The position numbers and the translations under genes were made by a program. From assembly GCF_004340785.1 (NCBI RefSeq), contig NZ_SLXS01000002.1, positions 558,001-622,000 of the forward strand: 64,000 bases of DNA, read 5' to 3'. Of this stretch, positions 14,681-23,744 are shown piece by piece. Source of the stretch: Tumebacillus sp. BK434. GTDB lineage: Bacteria > Bacillota > Bacilli > Tumebacillales > Tumebacillaceae. Position 1 is the stretch's first letter; each line of letters opens with the position of its first letter. The notes under the pieces are model-generated. The model searched no databases. It was not told where the DNA came from and saw nothing but the letters and a program-made list of their open reading frames with translations.

Positions 14681-17485
14681 ATGGAAGCAGTAAAAGCAAC
14701 GGTCGACGCGGCGCACTGGCTGTCGGCGGTGGAAGACATCACGGTGCGCTCCGGCGGGAAAGACCGGGAGCACACCGTGCTGTTGCGCCTCGATGCTGTC
14801 AAGCAGACCTTGTCGCTGATGGAGGAAGATGCCGACAGCCTCTACCGGATCACCATGCCCGCTGAGCTGGAAGCGGACGCGATGCCCCGCACGGTGACCT
14901 GCAAGCTGGCCGCCCGCAAACTCGCGCCGCTCCGCGAGCTGTTCGCGCAGGCGAAAGAGCGGAATGTCACTTGCATCGTGCGTAAAAATACACTTTCCTT
15001 GAAACGAGGGGAGCAGCATCTTCTGCTCCCCAACCTGCTCGTCAAAAAGGCGATGCCCGCCTTCAAACTGCCCGCGCACTCCGAGGCGACGCTGCACTTC
15101 GTCATCCCTGATCATCAGCCGCTGTGCCGGGCGCTGGAGCTGTGCCCCGACACCGCCCTGCGCGTCCGCATCGGCGGGGGCGCGGGCGGCGTGATCACCG
15201 TGCACGACCAAGCCTACCCGGTCGACAGCCGCAGCTCCGGACTCTACCTCTGGCCGCGGACGGCACTCTTCCAACGCCTGTCCCAACTGCCCGCACGCTG
15301 CAAATTGCACGTCACCTTGTCCGGGCAGCAGGCGGTCAGCTTCGCCACCGTCGATCCCGCAGGCAAAGCGGGCGTCCAGCGCGAGTTCATCATCAAGCCC
15401 TATCCGCTGACCAACCTCTACATCGCCGTCAACAAAGCGGCCGCCAAGCCGGACGACAGCTCTCCATGGAAAAGCGCCCAGCTAAGCGTGACCCCCGACA
15501 AAAAACGAGGAAAACGCACCGCCCTGCCGAGCGATGGCGCAGAGGATGATTTTGCCGCACTGCACCTGAATCCGCGCCATCGCCAGGAGAAAGCCTTGCA
15601 GCTCCCCAGCCCAAAAGACGACCCGCTGCGCAACACTTCCGCCTCCTTTCCCGCACCAGAACCGGCAACCGATCCAGCATCCTTTCAGAAAACCGACCCG
15701 GAAACAGACTTGGCAACCGATCCCCCAACCAATCAAGCTACCGTTCCGCAAAACCTGCCTGACAACCAAGCTCGCTCGATCCGGCCATACGCGCTGCCGC
15801 CCGACCTCGACCGCCTGCTCGACGTCCCGGAACCGCCGAAGCCTACCGCGCTGGAAGAGCTGCAAGCCTTGCCCGGCCTCCTGCAAGTCAAAAAGCAGGT
15901 CTGTGACATCGCGCAATTTGCCGCGTTTGAAAAAGAGCGCCTCGCCGCGCTCGGCATCGCCCGCAAGCCGCCGACGCTGCACATGGCGTTCCTCGGCAAC
16001 CCCGGCACCGGCAAGACGGTCGTCGCCCGCATGATCGGCCGCATCTACAAAGAGCTCGGCCTGCTCTCCAAAGGCCACGTCGTCGAAGTCGACCGCAGCG
16101 CCCTCGTCGGCGCCTACATGGGCCACACCGAGCAAAACTTGACCAAATACACCAGACGTGCCCAAGGCGGCGTCCTCTTCATCGACGAAGCGTACACCTT
16201 GTACAAAAAAGACTCGGCCAAAGACTTCGGTCTCACCGCGATCAACGGGCTGGTCAAACTGCTCGAAGACCACCGCGAAGACCTTGTCGTCATCGTCGCC
16301 GGCTATAAAAAGCAGATGGACGAATTTTTCTCCTTCAACCAAGGCCTGCGTGAACGCATCCCGTTCCACGTCGACTTCCCGGACTACACCGACGATGAAC
16401 TGCTCGCCATCGCCGACTACCTCGCCCTGCAAGACCACTACCAGCTGACCGCCGCAGCAAAAGACGCCTTGCTGCGCCGCGCCCTCCGCGAGCAGCTCGA
16501 CGACACGTTCGGCAACGCCCGCACCATCCGCAACCTGCTGGAAAAGGCGAAAATCAACCATGCGGTCCACGCCAAGACCGGCAGCGCCGAACGGTCGCCC
16601 GACGCCTACACCACGCTCACCGCCGAAGACTTCCAAGACGGCTCGCTCTCCGAAACCGAGACGCTCGAAGATGTGCTGCGCGACCTCGACAGCCTCGTCG
16701 GGCTGGAAGAAGTGAAAGGAGTCGTCAAACAGATGACCGCCGTGCTGGCGATGGAGCAGAAGCGTTCCGCTTATGGGTTGACAGACAGCCCGCTCACCTT
16801 GCACATGGCGTTCACCGGCAACCCCGGCACCGGCAAAACGACGGTCGCCCGCCTGATGGGACGCATCCTGCGCGTGCTCGGCCTGCTGCCCAAAGGCCAT
16901 TTTGTGGAAGCTGCCCGCAAAGACCTCGTCGCCGGCTACATGGGGCAGACCGCTCTGAAGACGGGGGAGAAGATCAGAGAAGCCACCGGCGGCATCCTCT
17001 TCATCGACGAAGCGTACGCCCTCGCCCGCAGCAAGCGCGAAGAGTACGGCGCCGAAGCGCTCGCCACCTTGATCAAAGAGATGGAAGACAAAAAAGACCT
17101 GCTCGCCGTCATCTTCGCCGGGTACACCAAAGAGATGGAGGAACTGCTCGCGCTCAACCCCGGGCTGAAGAGCCGCATCCGCTTCCACCTGCATTTTCCC
17201 GACTACAACGCCTCCGACCTCGTCGAGATCGTCAAAGGCAAAGCGGAGCGCTCCCACTACCTGATCACGCCGGAAGCGGAAGAGAAGCTCTGGCGCTTCT
17301 TCATCCGCGAATGCTCGCTCGCCGGCGCCGACTTCGGCAACGGCCGCCTGGCGGAAAACGTCTTTGAGCGGGCCAAGATCAACCTGTCCACCCGCCTCGC
17401 CCAACAGGAAGGGGAGGTCGACAAAACGATGTTGATGACGTTGACCGAAGATGACTTTGGATTTGAAACGGGACCCTTGAAATAA
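14681..17485 (+). CDS. Double-AAA ATPase of the CbxX/CfxQ (SpoVK-like) family with a novel N-terminal region
   Basis: A 934-residue protein. Residues 1 to about 260 are a beta-rich region I cannot assign with certainty. Residues 295-370 are a Thr/Pro/Asp-rich linker. Two CbxX/CfxQ-type AAA modules follow, near 390-620 and 670-915. Each has a Walker A (FLGNPGTGKT and FTGNPGTGKT), a Walker B (VLFIDEAYTL and ILFIDEAYAL), a pore-loop-like YMGHT/YMGQT and arginine fingers (GLRERI, GLKSRI). GGGAGGAG lies ten bases before the ATG. SpoVK and CbxX relatives act as AAA chaperones, but the target here is unknown. No sporulation promoter can be claimed. Confidence 0.8.
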   Translation: MEAVKATVDAAHWLSAVEDITVRSGGKDREHTVLLRLDAVKQTLSLMEEDADSLYRITMPAELEADAMPRTVTCKLAARKLAPLRELFAQAKERNVTCIVRKNTLSLKRGEQHLLLPNLLVKKAMPAFKLPAHSEATLHFVIPDHQPLCRALELCPDTALRVRIGGGAGGVITVHDQAYPVDSRSSGLYLWPRTALFQRLSQLPARCKLHVTLSGQQAVSFATVDPAGKAGVQREFIIKPYPLTNLYIAVNKAAAKPDDSSPWKSAQLSVTPDKKRGKRTALPSDGAEDDFAALHLNPRHRQEKALQLPSPKDDPLRNTSASFPAPEPATDPASFQKTDPETDLATDPPTNQATVPQNLPDNQARSIRPYALPPDLDRLLDVPEPPKPTALEELQALPGLLQVKKQVCDIAQFAAFEKERLAALGIARKPPTLHMAFLGNPGTGKTVVARMIGRIYKELGLLSKGHVVEVDRSALVGAYMGHTEQNLTKYTRRAQGGVLFIDEAYTLYKKDSAKDFGLTAINGLVKLLEDHREDLVVIVAGYKKQMDEFFSFNQGLRERIPFHVDFPDYTDDELLAIADYLALQDHYQLTAAAKDALLRRALREQLDDTFGNARTIRNLLEKAKINHAVHAKTGSAERSPDAYTTLTAEDFQDGSLSETETLEDVLRDLDSLVGLEEVKGVVKQMTAVLAMEQKRSAYGLTDSPLTLHMAFTGNPGTGKTTVARLMGRILRVLGLLPKGHFVEAARKDLVAGYMGQTALKTGEKIREATGGILFIDEAYALARSKREEYGAEALATLIKEMEDKKDLLAVIFAGYTKEMEELLALNPGLKSRIRFHLHFPDYNASDLVEIVKGKAERSHYLITPEAEEKLWRFFIRECSLAGADFGNGRLAENVFERAKINLSTRLAQQEGEVDKTMLMTLTEDDFGFETGPLK

Positions 17486-17501
17486 GGGTTCCATTTTTTA
17501 T
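17468..17501 (+). terminator. Rho-independent terminator of the AAA ATPase gene
   Basis: GGGACCCTT, loop GAAAT, AAGGGTTCC then ATTTTTT. The stop codon lies in the loop region. Confidence 0.75.
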
Positions 17502-17505
17502 GTGG

Positions 17506-17535
17506 TTGGCAGGTTTTTTATCCTGTGTGTAGAAT
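17506..17535 (+). promoter_or_regulatory. Candidate vegetative promoter of the four-gene biosynthetic operon
   Basis: TTGGCA, 18-base spacer, TAGAAT. It follows a terminator and leaves a leader of about 90 bases before the ASL-like gene. Confidence 0.5.
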
Positions 17536-17631
17536 CTTGTGAAATGGTGTAACATCCTAAACAAATACAGCTAAACTAATATCAAAAAGCGCACATAAAA
17601 AGCAAAGCCAACGCATCGAGCTGAGGAGTGA

Positions 17632-19140
17632 ATGACTTACATGACCAAGCAAACCGCCCCCGAACAAGCGGCGCTTACCGGACGTATTTCCTCCGGCCCA
17701 AGCCAGCTCTTGCACGAAGAGATCTTGGAGCCGCAGTTTGTTTATGAGCTGCACAACTTTTTGCCGTGGTACATTTTGGTGGAAAAAGTGATGACGCTCG
17801 AATACGAGCGTTTGGGTCTCGTCTCGGCAGACGCGCGCCGCGAGATTGGTGAGCTGCTCTCCCAGATCAACCCGGAGACGATCACCGCCGATCCGCAAGC
17901 GAACATGTCGGACATCGCCTTCGCCATCGAGCGGTTCGTCGAAACGCGTATGAAAAGCGAAGCGCCGGCGTGGCACATGGATCGCAGCCGCAACGATTTT
18001 CAAGCCTGCGCGCAGATCATGTTTGGCCGCGATCAGTTGCTGCAGGTGATCGACGAGCTGTTCCGCTTTTCCGCCGCCTTGCATGAACTGGCGCACAAGA
18101 CGGTCGATCTGCCGATGCCGGGCTATACGCATTACCAGTCCGCGCAGGTGATCTCGCCGGGCTTTTATCTTGCGGCCGTCAACGAGCAGGTCTTGAAAAC
18201 GATCGCCCGCCTGACTGCCGTGTATGATGACATCAACCGCTGCCCGCTCGGCTCGGGCGCGATGGCCGGCCTTGAGCTCGGCTGGGACCAGCAGCGCATG
18301 TCCGACCTGCTCGGCTTCCACGAGCCGGTGCGCCATGCGTTGACCGGGGTCGCCAACCGCGAGTGGAGCCTGCGCATCGCATCCGAGCTGTCCAACTTCT
18401 CGATCAACCTGTCCCGCGTCGTGACCGACCTGATCGCCTGGGGCAGCACCGAATATGGCTTGATCGACCTGCCGGACCAGCTCGCAGGCATTTCGTCTGC
18501 CATGCCGCAGAAGAAGAATTTCCCGATCCTCGAGCGCATCCGCGGTCGCATCGCGCACATCTCCGCGTACTATATGGATTTCGCGTTCGCCCAGCGCAGC
18601 ACCGGCTACACCAACCTCGTCGAAACGTCGAAGGAGGCGGGCTCGAACATCCTGACGATGTTCAAGACGATGCGTTCGGCCCTGAAGCTGTTCACCGCCG
18701 TCATCGAGAACCTGACCTTCAAAGAAGCGCGCATGCGGGCGATCTGCGAGCGCGAGTATTTCGGCGGCTTCACGCTGGCGAACATGCTGGCTCTGCACGG
18801 CGGCGTGCCATACCGCAAAGCGCAAGTCCTCGCCGGCCGCTACATCACCGCCGCCATCGAAAAAGGGCTGCAGCCGACGCAGGTCGACATCTCGCTTTTG
18901 CATGCGGCCGCTGCGAACATGGGGCTGCAGGCGAACCTGACCGCCGAGCAATTGCATCAGGCGTTCGACACCGACTACAACCTGCAGGTGAAACGATCGG
19001 TCGGCGCGACCAACCCGCAGCGCATGCGCGACCTGCTCGCCGTTCAGGAGACGGAGACCGGGCAGCTGCTGCAAGCGGTAAGCGAGCGCAAACAAGCTGT
19101 GCACGATGCGTTTTCCCAAGTGGAAGCGCTGCTGAAATAG
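17632..19140 (+). CDS. Argininosuccinate lyase-like protein (fumarase/aspartase superfamily)
   Basis: A 502-residue homologue of ArgH. It retains RSRND, GYTHYQSAQ and the signature loop SSAMPQKKN with its catalytic Ser. The usual Pro after KKN is Phe, and Gln of RSRNDQ is displaced (RSRNDFQ). ArgH proper is about 460 residues. It is first in an operon with a cysteine-synthase-like enzyme, an ATP-grasp ligase and a threonine aldolase, and no arginine genes are near. A role in cleaving or forming a C-N bond with fumarate or a related acid in a specialised pathway is more likely than arginine synthesis. An ATG at 17641 is an alternative start. Confidence 0.75.
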   Translation: MTYMTKQTAPEQAALTGRISSGPSQLLHEEILEPQFVYELHNFLPWYILVEKVMTLEYERLGLVSADARREIGELLSQINPETITADPQANMSDIAFAIERFVETRMKSEAPAWHMDRSRNDFQACAQIMFGRDQLLQVIDELFRFSAALHELAHKTVDLPMPGYTHYQSAQVISPGFYLAAVNEQVLKTIARLTAVYDDINRCPLGSGAMAGLELGWDQQRMSDLLGFHEPVRHALTGVANREWSLRIASELSNFSINLSRVVTDLIAWGSTEYGLIDLPDQLAGISSAMPQKKNFPILERIRGRIAHISAYYMDFAFAQRSTGYTNLVETSKEAGSNILTMFKTMRSALKLFTAVIENLTFKEARMRAICEREYFGGFTLANMLALHGGVPYRKAQVLAGRYITAAIEKGLQPTQVDISLLHAAAANMGLQANLTAEQLHQAFDTDYNLQVKRSVGATNPQRMRDLLAVQETETGQLLQAVSERKQAVHDAFSQVEALLK

Positions 19141-19200
19141 ACCTTTTTGCTGACCGAACTGTTGCTGACAGAACCCCTATCGAAGAAAGGACTGGACATC

Positions 19201-20262
19201 ATGCTCCGTCAAGATATCATCGATGCAATCGGCAAAACTCCGCTCGTCAAACTGCGCCTGCATGACCGCGCCAAAGGCCAGGTCTACGCCAAGCTGGAAC
19301 TGCTCAACCCGTTTGGGATGAAAGACCGCGTGGCGAAAAACTCGATTCTCGAAGCGAAGAAGCAAGGCATCCTGCAAGACGGTGCGCCGATCATCGAGAG
19401 CTCGTCCGGCACGATGGCGGCCGGTGTGGCGATCGTCGGCACCTACCTCGGCCACCCGGTGCACATCGTCACCGACCCGCGCATCGACCCGATCACCGAA
19501 GCCAAGCTGACCTCGCTCGGCTGCCAAGTGCACATCGTCGAGAAAATGTCGCCCGACCGCGGCTGGCAAGGATCGCGCCTCGAACTGCTGCACCAGCTGC
19601 TCGAAGAGAATCCGGGCGCATTCTGGCCGCGCCAGTACGAAAACCCGGACAACCCGGGCGCGTACAAAGAGCTGGCGGCAGAAGTGATGGAAGAGCTCGG
19701 CCATGTCGACATCCTGGTCGCCGCGGTCGGCTCCGGCGGTTCCTTGTCCGGTTCGGCACGCGCACTGAAAGCGTTCAACCCGGATCTGAAAGTCGTTGCC
19801 GTCGATGCGGCAGGCTCCGTCATCTTCGGCCAGCCGGACAACCCGAAGCGCCTGCAGGGCGGCCTCGGCAACTCGCTGGTCGCGCCGAACGTCGATTTTT
19901 CTGTGATGGACGAGATCCACTGGCTGAACGACGAAGAAGCGTTTGCCGCGACCTTGCAACTGGCGGGCGAAGAGAAAATTTTTGCCGGGAACTCCTCCGG
20001 TTCGGTCTTTGCCGTCGCGCGCTGGATCGCGTCGCAAGTCGATGAAAACACGAAAATCCTCGCCATCTTCCCGGACCGCGGCGACCGCTATGTAGACTCG
20101 ATCTACAACGAAGCATACCGCATCGAGAAAGGCGTCAACGCGCTGCGCCTGCCGGACGACCCGGCGCACGTCTCGTATGACACTGTCGTCACCTCCTGGT
20201 CCTACGCCAAGATCGAAGCTAAAGGAGCCGTCCACCATGAAGAAGAAACTGCTGTTCGTTGA
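19201..20262 (+). CDS. PLP-dependent cysteine synthase-family enzyme
   Basis: A 353-residue fold-type II PLP enzyme. The PLP lysine lies in NPFGMKDRVA, and the phosphate-binding glycine loop is VGSGGSLSG. The substrate-recognition loop reads SSSGTMAAG in place of the TSGNTG of O-acetylserine sulfhydrylase, so the Asn that binds the substrate carboxylate is missing. It is about 40 residues longer than CysK. GAAAGGACTGGACATC precedes the ATG at 19201. The following ATP-grasp gene overlaps its end by 26 bases. It probably makes or breaks a beta-substituted amino acid; the actual reaction is unknown. Confidence 0.75.
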   Translation: MLRQDIIDAIGKTPLVKLRLHDRAKGQVYAKLELLNPFGMKDRVAKNSILEAKKQGILQDGAPIIESSSGTMAAGVAIVGTYLGHPVHIVTDPRIDPITEAKLTSLGCQVHIVEKMSPDRGWQGSRLELLHQLLEENPGAFWPRQYENPDNPGAYKELAAEVMEELGHVDILVAAVGSGGSLSGSARALKAFNPDLKVVAVDAAGSVIFGQPDNPKRLQGGLGNSLVAPNVDFSVMDEIHWLNDEEAFAATLQLAGEEKIFAGNSSGSVFAVARWIASQVDENTKILAIFPDRGDRYVDSIYNEAYRIEKGVNALRLPDDPAHVSYDTVVTSWSYAKIEAKGAVHHEEETAVR

Positions 20263-21481
20263 ATCTAACACCACCGGCACCGGCATGCTCGCCCTGAAAA
20301 AAGCGGTGAGCTGGGGCCTGACGCCGATCTTCCTTTGCAACAAGCCGGAGCGCTACCTCGGTCTGGAAGAGACAGGGAGCGTTGTGATCGTCTGCGATAC
20401 GAACGATGTGGAAGCGCTGAAAGAGACGATCGCAGCGAACGTCGCGGTCGAAGAGATCTGCGGCTTTGCCACCACCTCCGAGTTCTACCTCGAAGCGGTG
20501 GCAACCTTGGCCACCCACTACGGCCTGCCGGGCAACCCGCCGGAAGCGATGCGCACCGCCCGCAACAAGTCTTTGACCCGCCAGGCGCTGGCGGCAGCTG
20601 GCGTCGGCCAGCCGCGCTTTGCGATCGTCAAAGGTCAAGCGGACCTCGAACAGGCCTTGGCGACCGTGCCGGTGCCGTGCGTGGTCAAACCGGCCGACGA
20701 TTCCGGATCGAACGATGTCCTGCTCTGCAACACCTTGGCAGAAGTCGAAGCGCACACCTTGAAGATTCTCTCCGTCACCACCAACATGCGCGGCCAAGCG
20801 ACCGCAGGCACCGTGCTGATCGAAGAGTATGTCGACGCGCCGGAATTCTCCGTGGAGATGTTCACGTGGGAAGGCAAGACGACTTGCATCGGCATCACCG
20901 AGAAGAGCCTGACCGGGTTCCCGTACTTCGTCGAGTCCCGCCACATCTTCCCGGCGCAACTGGCTCCGGAAGTGGCAGAAGAGATCCGCTCCACCGTGAT
21001 CAAAGCGCTGGCGGCGGTCGGCGTGAAAAACGGTGCGACGCACACCGAGCTGAAGCTGACCCCGGAAGGCGCAAAGATCATTGAGATCAACGCCCGCCTC
21101 GCCGGGGGGATGATCCCGGAGCTGATCCGCCTCGCGACCGGCGTGGACATGCTGGAACAGCAGATCCGCTGCTCCGTCGACGGTCCGCAAGACCTCGTCG
21201 TCGAATACGCGGGCCACGCGGGCATCAAGTTCATCATGGCGCCGGAAGCGGGCGTGCTGAGCGAAATCCGCGGCGCAGACGCGGCGAAATGCGTGCCGGG
21301 CGTCGAGCAGGTGATCGTGACCGGCAAGCCGGGCGCCTCCGTCCAGCCGCCGCAAAACGCGTACCATCGCCTCGGCTCGGTGATCGTCAAAGGCGACACC
21401 TACGAAGAAACCGTCGCGACGCTGGAGACGGCGCTGGCCAACATTGACGTGGTGCTCGAAGCATCGGTCATCAAGAACTAA
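20237..21481 (+). CDS. ATP-grasp carboxylate-amine ligase
   Basis: A 414-residue ATP-grasp enzyme. It has an N-terminal Rossmann-like preATP-grasp region (KLLFVESNTTGTG), an ATP-binding Lys in VVKPADDSGSNDV, IEEYVDAPEFSVE, and the metal-binding EINARLAGGM. This subfamily joins a carboxylate to an amino group, as in BacD-type dipeptide ligases. AAAGGAG nine bases before the ATG at 20237 decides the start and gives a 26-base overlap with the upstream PLP enzyme, so the two are co-translated. It is the natural condensing enzyme of the operon. Confidence 0.8.
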   Translation: MKKKLLFVESNTTGTGMLALKKAVSWGLTPIFLCNKPERYLGLEETGSVVIVCDTNDVEALKETIAANVAVEEICGFATTSEFYLEAVATLATHYGLPGNPPEAMRTARNKSLTRQALAAAGVGQPRFAIVKGQADLEQALATVPVPCVVKPADDSGSNDVLLCNTLAEVEAHTLKILSVTTNMRGQATAGTVLIEEYVDAPEFSVEMFTWEGKTTCIGITEKSLTGFPYFVESRHIFPAQLAPEVAEEIRSTVIKALAAVGVKNGATHTELKLTPEGAKIIEINARLAGGMIPELIRLATGVDMLEQQIRCSVDGPQDLVVEYAGHAGIKFIMAPEAGVLSEIRGADAAKCVPGVEQVIVTGKPGASVQPPQNAYHRLGSVIVKGDTYEETVATLETALANIDVVLEASVIKN

Positions 21482-21511
21482 TCGCACACGATGCACAAGG
21501 AGGCTTTTCCG

Positions 21512-22564
21512 ATGATTGAATTGCGCAGTGACACCTTCACCCTGCCGACACAGGAGATGCTCGACGCGATGCCGAAAGCGGCGCTCGGCGATGACGTGTA
21601 CGGCGAAGACCCGACCGTCAAGCAGCTGGAAGCGCTGGCCGCCAAGATGCTCGGCAAAGAAGCGGCGATCTTCATGCCGAGCGGCACGATGGCCAACCTC
21701 GCGTCCCTGATGGCGCATTGCCCGCGCGGCTCGAAAGTGCTGGTCGGCAATGAGACCGACATCTACATCTACGAAGCGGGCGGCGCTGCCGTCTGCGGCG
21801 GGGTGATGTACGAGCCGATCCCGACCCAGCCGGACGGACGCCTCTTGATCGAAGACCTGGAAAAAGCATTCCCGGACGACACGACCGACCCGCAGTTCGC
21901 CCTGCCGGCCCTGATCACGATCGAAAACCCGCACAACCGCATGGGCGGCAAAGTGCTGCCGCTGTCCTACCTCGCCGAAGTGCAGGCGTTCGCGCAAAGC
22001 AAAGGCCTGCCGGTGCACATGGACGGCGCGCGCATCTTCAACGCGGCGATCGCGCTGGACGTGCCGGTATCGGAAGTGGCACAGTATGCCGATTCGATCC
22101 AGTTCTGCCTCTCCAAAGGCCTGTCCGCCCCGGTCGGCTCGATGGTCGTCGGAACGGCCGCGTTCATCGAGAAAGTCTACCGCCTGCGCAAAATGCTCGG
22201 CGGCGGCATGCGCCAATCCGGTCTGCTGGCCGCAGCAGCGATCGTCTCGCTGGAGAAGATGGTGCACCGCCTTGCCGACGACCACGCCAACGCCCGCCGT
22301 CTGGCAGCCGGGCTGGCCGAGATCGATGGCATCGAAGTGGACATGGACGTCCCGACCAACATCGTCTTCTTCCGCGTCACGGCTGAAGGCTTCACCTGGC
22401 AGCGCTTCGTCGCCGACTGCTACGAAGCGGGCCTGAACATCGCCGAGCTGGGCCACGGCCGCATCCGCGCCGTCACTCACTCCGGCGTTACGGAACAAGA
22501 CATCGACAAGGCGCTGGTGATCATCCGCCAAGTGCTGGCCACAGAAAAAGTCCTGAGCGTATAG
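21512..22564 (+). CDS. Low-specificity L-threonine aldolase-like PLP enzyme
   Basis: A 350-residue fold-type I aldolase. It opens with IELRSDTFTLPTQEMLDAM and carries GDDVYGEDPT, the PLP lysine in FCLSKGLSAPVGS, and LGGGMRQSG. Threonine aldolases cleave or form beta-hydroxy amino acids with glycine. AAGGAGG before the ATG at 21512 sets the start. It is the last gene of the four-gene operon and ends in a terminator. In this setting it may supply a beta-hydroxy amino acid for the ATP-grasp ligase, which is inference. Confidence 0.82.
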   Translation: MIELRSDTFTLPTQEMLDAMPKAALGDDVYGEDPTVKQLEALAAKMLGKEAAIFMPSGTMANLASLMAHCPRGSKVLVGNETDIYIYEAGGAAVCGGVMYEPIPTQPDGRLLIEDLEKAFPDDTTDPQFALPALITIENPHNRMGGKVLPLSYLAEVQAFAQSKGLPVHMDGARIFNAAIALDVPVSEVAQYADSIQFCLSKGLSAPVGSMVVGTAAFIEKVYRLRKMLGGGMRQSGLLAAAAIVSLEKMVHRLADDHANARRLAAGLAEIDGIEVDMDVPTNIVFFRVTAEGFTWQRFVADCYEAGLNIAELGHGRIRAVTHSGVTEQDIDKALVIIRQVLATEKVLSV

Positions 22565-22580
22565 CTCAGGACTTTTTTTC
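22545..22580. terminator. Bidirectional rho-independent terminator
   Basis: AAAAAGTCCTGAGC and GCTCAGGACTTTTTTT around GTATA, between the threonine aldolase gene and convergent ecsB. It overlaps both stop codons. Confidence 0.92.
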
Positions 22581-23744
22581 TTCCATCCGTTCCCGAAACC
22601 GTGTGGGCAAGTCGTAAAAAGCGAGCAAATACGCGAGCACCAGCCCCGCAGGCAAGTACCACCACGGCAGTCCTGCGATCAGCACGGGCAGGAACAGCAG
22701 CACACTCTGCACGACCATCACGCCAAAGGAAAGCTGGGAGTAGCCTTTCAGTTTTGCCTCTTCTTCCAGCGGGTACAGCTCCATCACATCGGGGTATTTC
22801 CGCTCGGTCGCCATGTTCGGCATCTGCTTACCTGTGATGTACAGGGCGAGCAGGTAGACGCCAAGGCCGATCCAGAGGTTGGTGACAAAGAACAGCCCGA
22901 CAAATGCGGTCAGCGTGATCCGCACGGCGATGCCGAAGTATTCGCTGTGGCGCAGGAAGGTGCGGGTGTAGAGGAACAGAAAAGGCTTGCCCTGCTCCCA
23001 CGGCAACTGCTTGAATTTCCACTCGCGCACGCGGTTCATGATCTCCGGCACATCGACGAAAAAGTTGGCAAATGCGAGGTACCCGGCCACCGTCTTTTTC
23101 TCCAGCTCCATCAGGTCTGACCACGGATAACCGTCCGGCCAGCGCTTGCGCAGCGGGAAGAGTACGAAGGGGAGCAAGACGGCGAACCAGAAACCGTGCA
23201 CGATCATCCACGCCAGCCCCACATTGGCAAGAAAGCGCAGCGCGGTCACCCAGGCAGGCTCTCTCCAGGCGATGCCCCGCCAATGTTCCCGCACATTCCA
23301 TACTTTTACGAATATGAGCAGCGCCCACACGAGGAAAAATCCGGCCAGATCCCCGATCTCGAACAGATAAAAGGGGAGCACCATCCCCATCACAAACGAA
23401 AACGTCAGCGCCCCCATCCACGAGCTGTACCTGACTGCGCGCTGGAAATACTCTTTCATCCGCGCCTCGGCAGGGAGCAGGAAGACGAGGTCAGGTTCCT
23501 TTATGAAAGTCCGTACCTTGCATTTCGTCAAAAAGTAGGCCAGCACCACCGCCAGAAACAGCTCCGACGGAAAGGACGCGGGCACGATCTCCAGCAGATA
23601 GCGGTACACAAACGCGATCCCCACCGCCACAAACGGCACCGACATCGGCAAGGCGACATTGCGGCCGGCCTTCAGGGCGTAGATCAGCCCGTTTCGCCAC
23701 GCGGTCTTGAGGCGGTGGGCATACAAGTCCTGCAGGCTCTTCAT
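22566..23744 (-). CDS. ecsB: ABC transporter permease EcsB
   Basis: A 392-residue polytopic membrane protein with eight or so hydrophobic segments, opening MKSLQDLYAHRLKTAWRNGL and containing LAVVLAYFLTKCKVRTFIKEPDLVFLLPAE, shown here in two overlapping parts of the typical EcsB pattern. In Bacillus the Ecs transporter affects protein secretion, competence and RasP intramembrane proteolysis. The start overlaps the stop of ecsA (ATGA), so the two subunits are coupled. No ecsC follows in this window. Confidence 0.85.
   Translation of the reverse strand: MKSLQDLYAHRLKTAWRNGLIYALKAGRNVALPMSVPFVAVGIAFVYRYLLEIVPASFPSELFLAVVLAYFLTKCKVRTFIKEPDLVFLLPAEARMKEYFQRAVRYSSWMGALTFSFVMGMVLPFYLFEIGDLAGFFLVWALLIFVKVWNVREHWRGIAWREPAWVTALRFLANVGLAWMIVHGFWFAVLLPFVLFPLRKRWPDGYPWSDLMELEKKTVAGYLAFANFFVDVPEIMNRVREWKFKQLPWEQGKPFLFLYTRTFLRHSEYFGIAVRITLTAFVGLFFVTNLWIGLGVYLLALYITGKQMPNMATERKYPDVMELYPLEEEAKLKGYSQLSFGVMVVQSVLLFLPVLIAGLPWWYLPAGLVLAYLLAFYDLPTRFRERMEEKKS

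Noticed and set aside
15482..17494. Long minus-strand frame opposite the AAA ATPase
   Set aside because: No start signals or recognisable domains; the plus strand encodes two complete AAA modules.
20219..22531. Long minus-strand frame spanning the ATP-grasp and aldolase genes
   Set aside because: It crosses two clear plus-strand genes and has no start region or domain.
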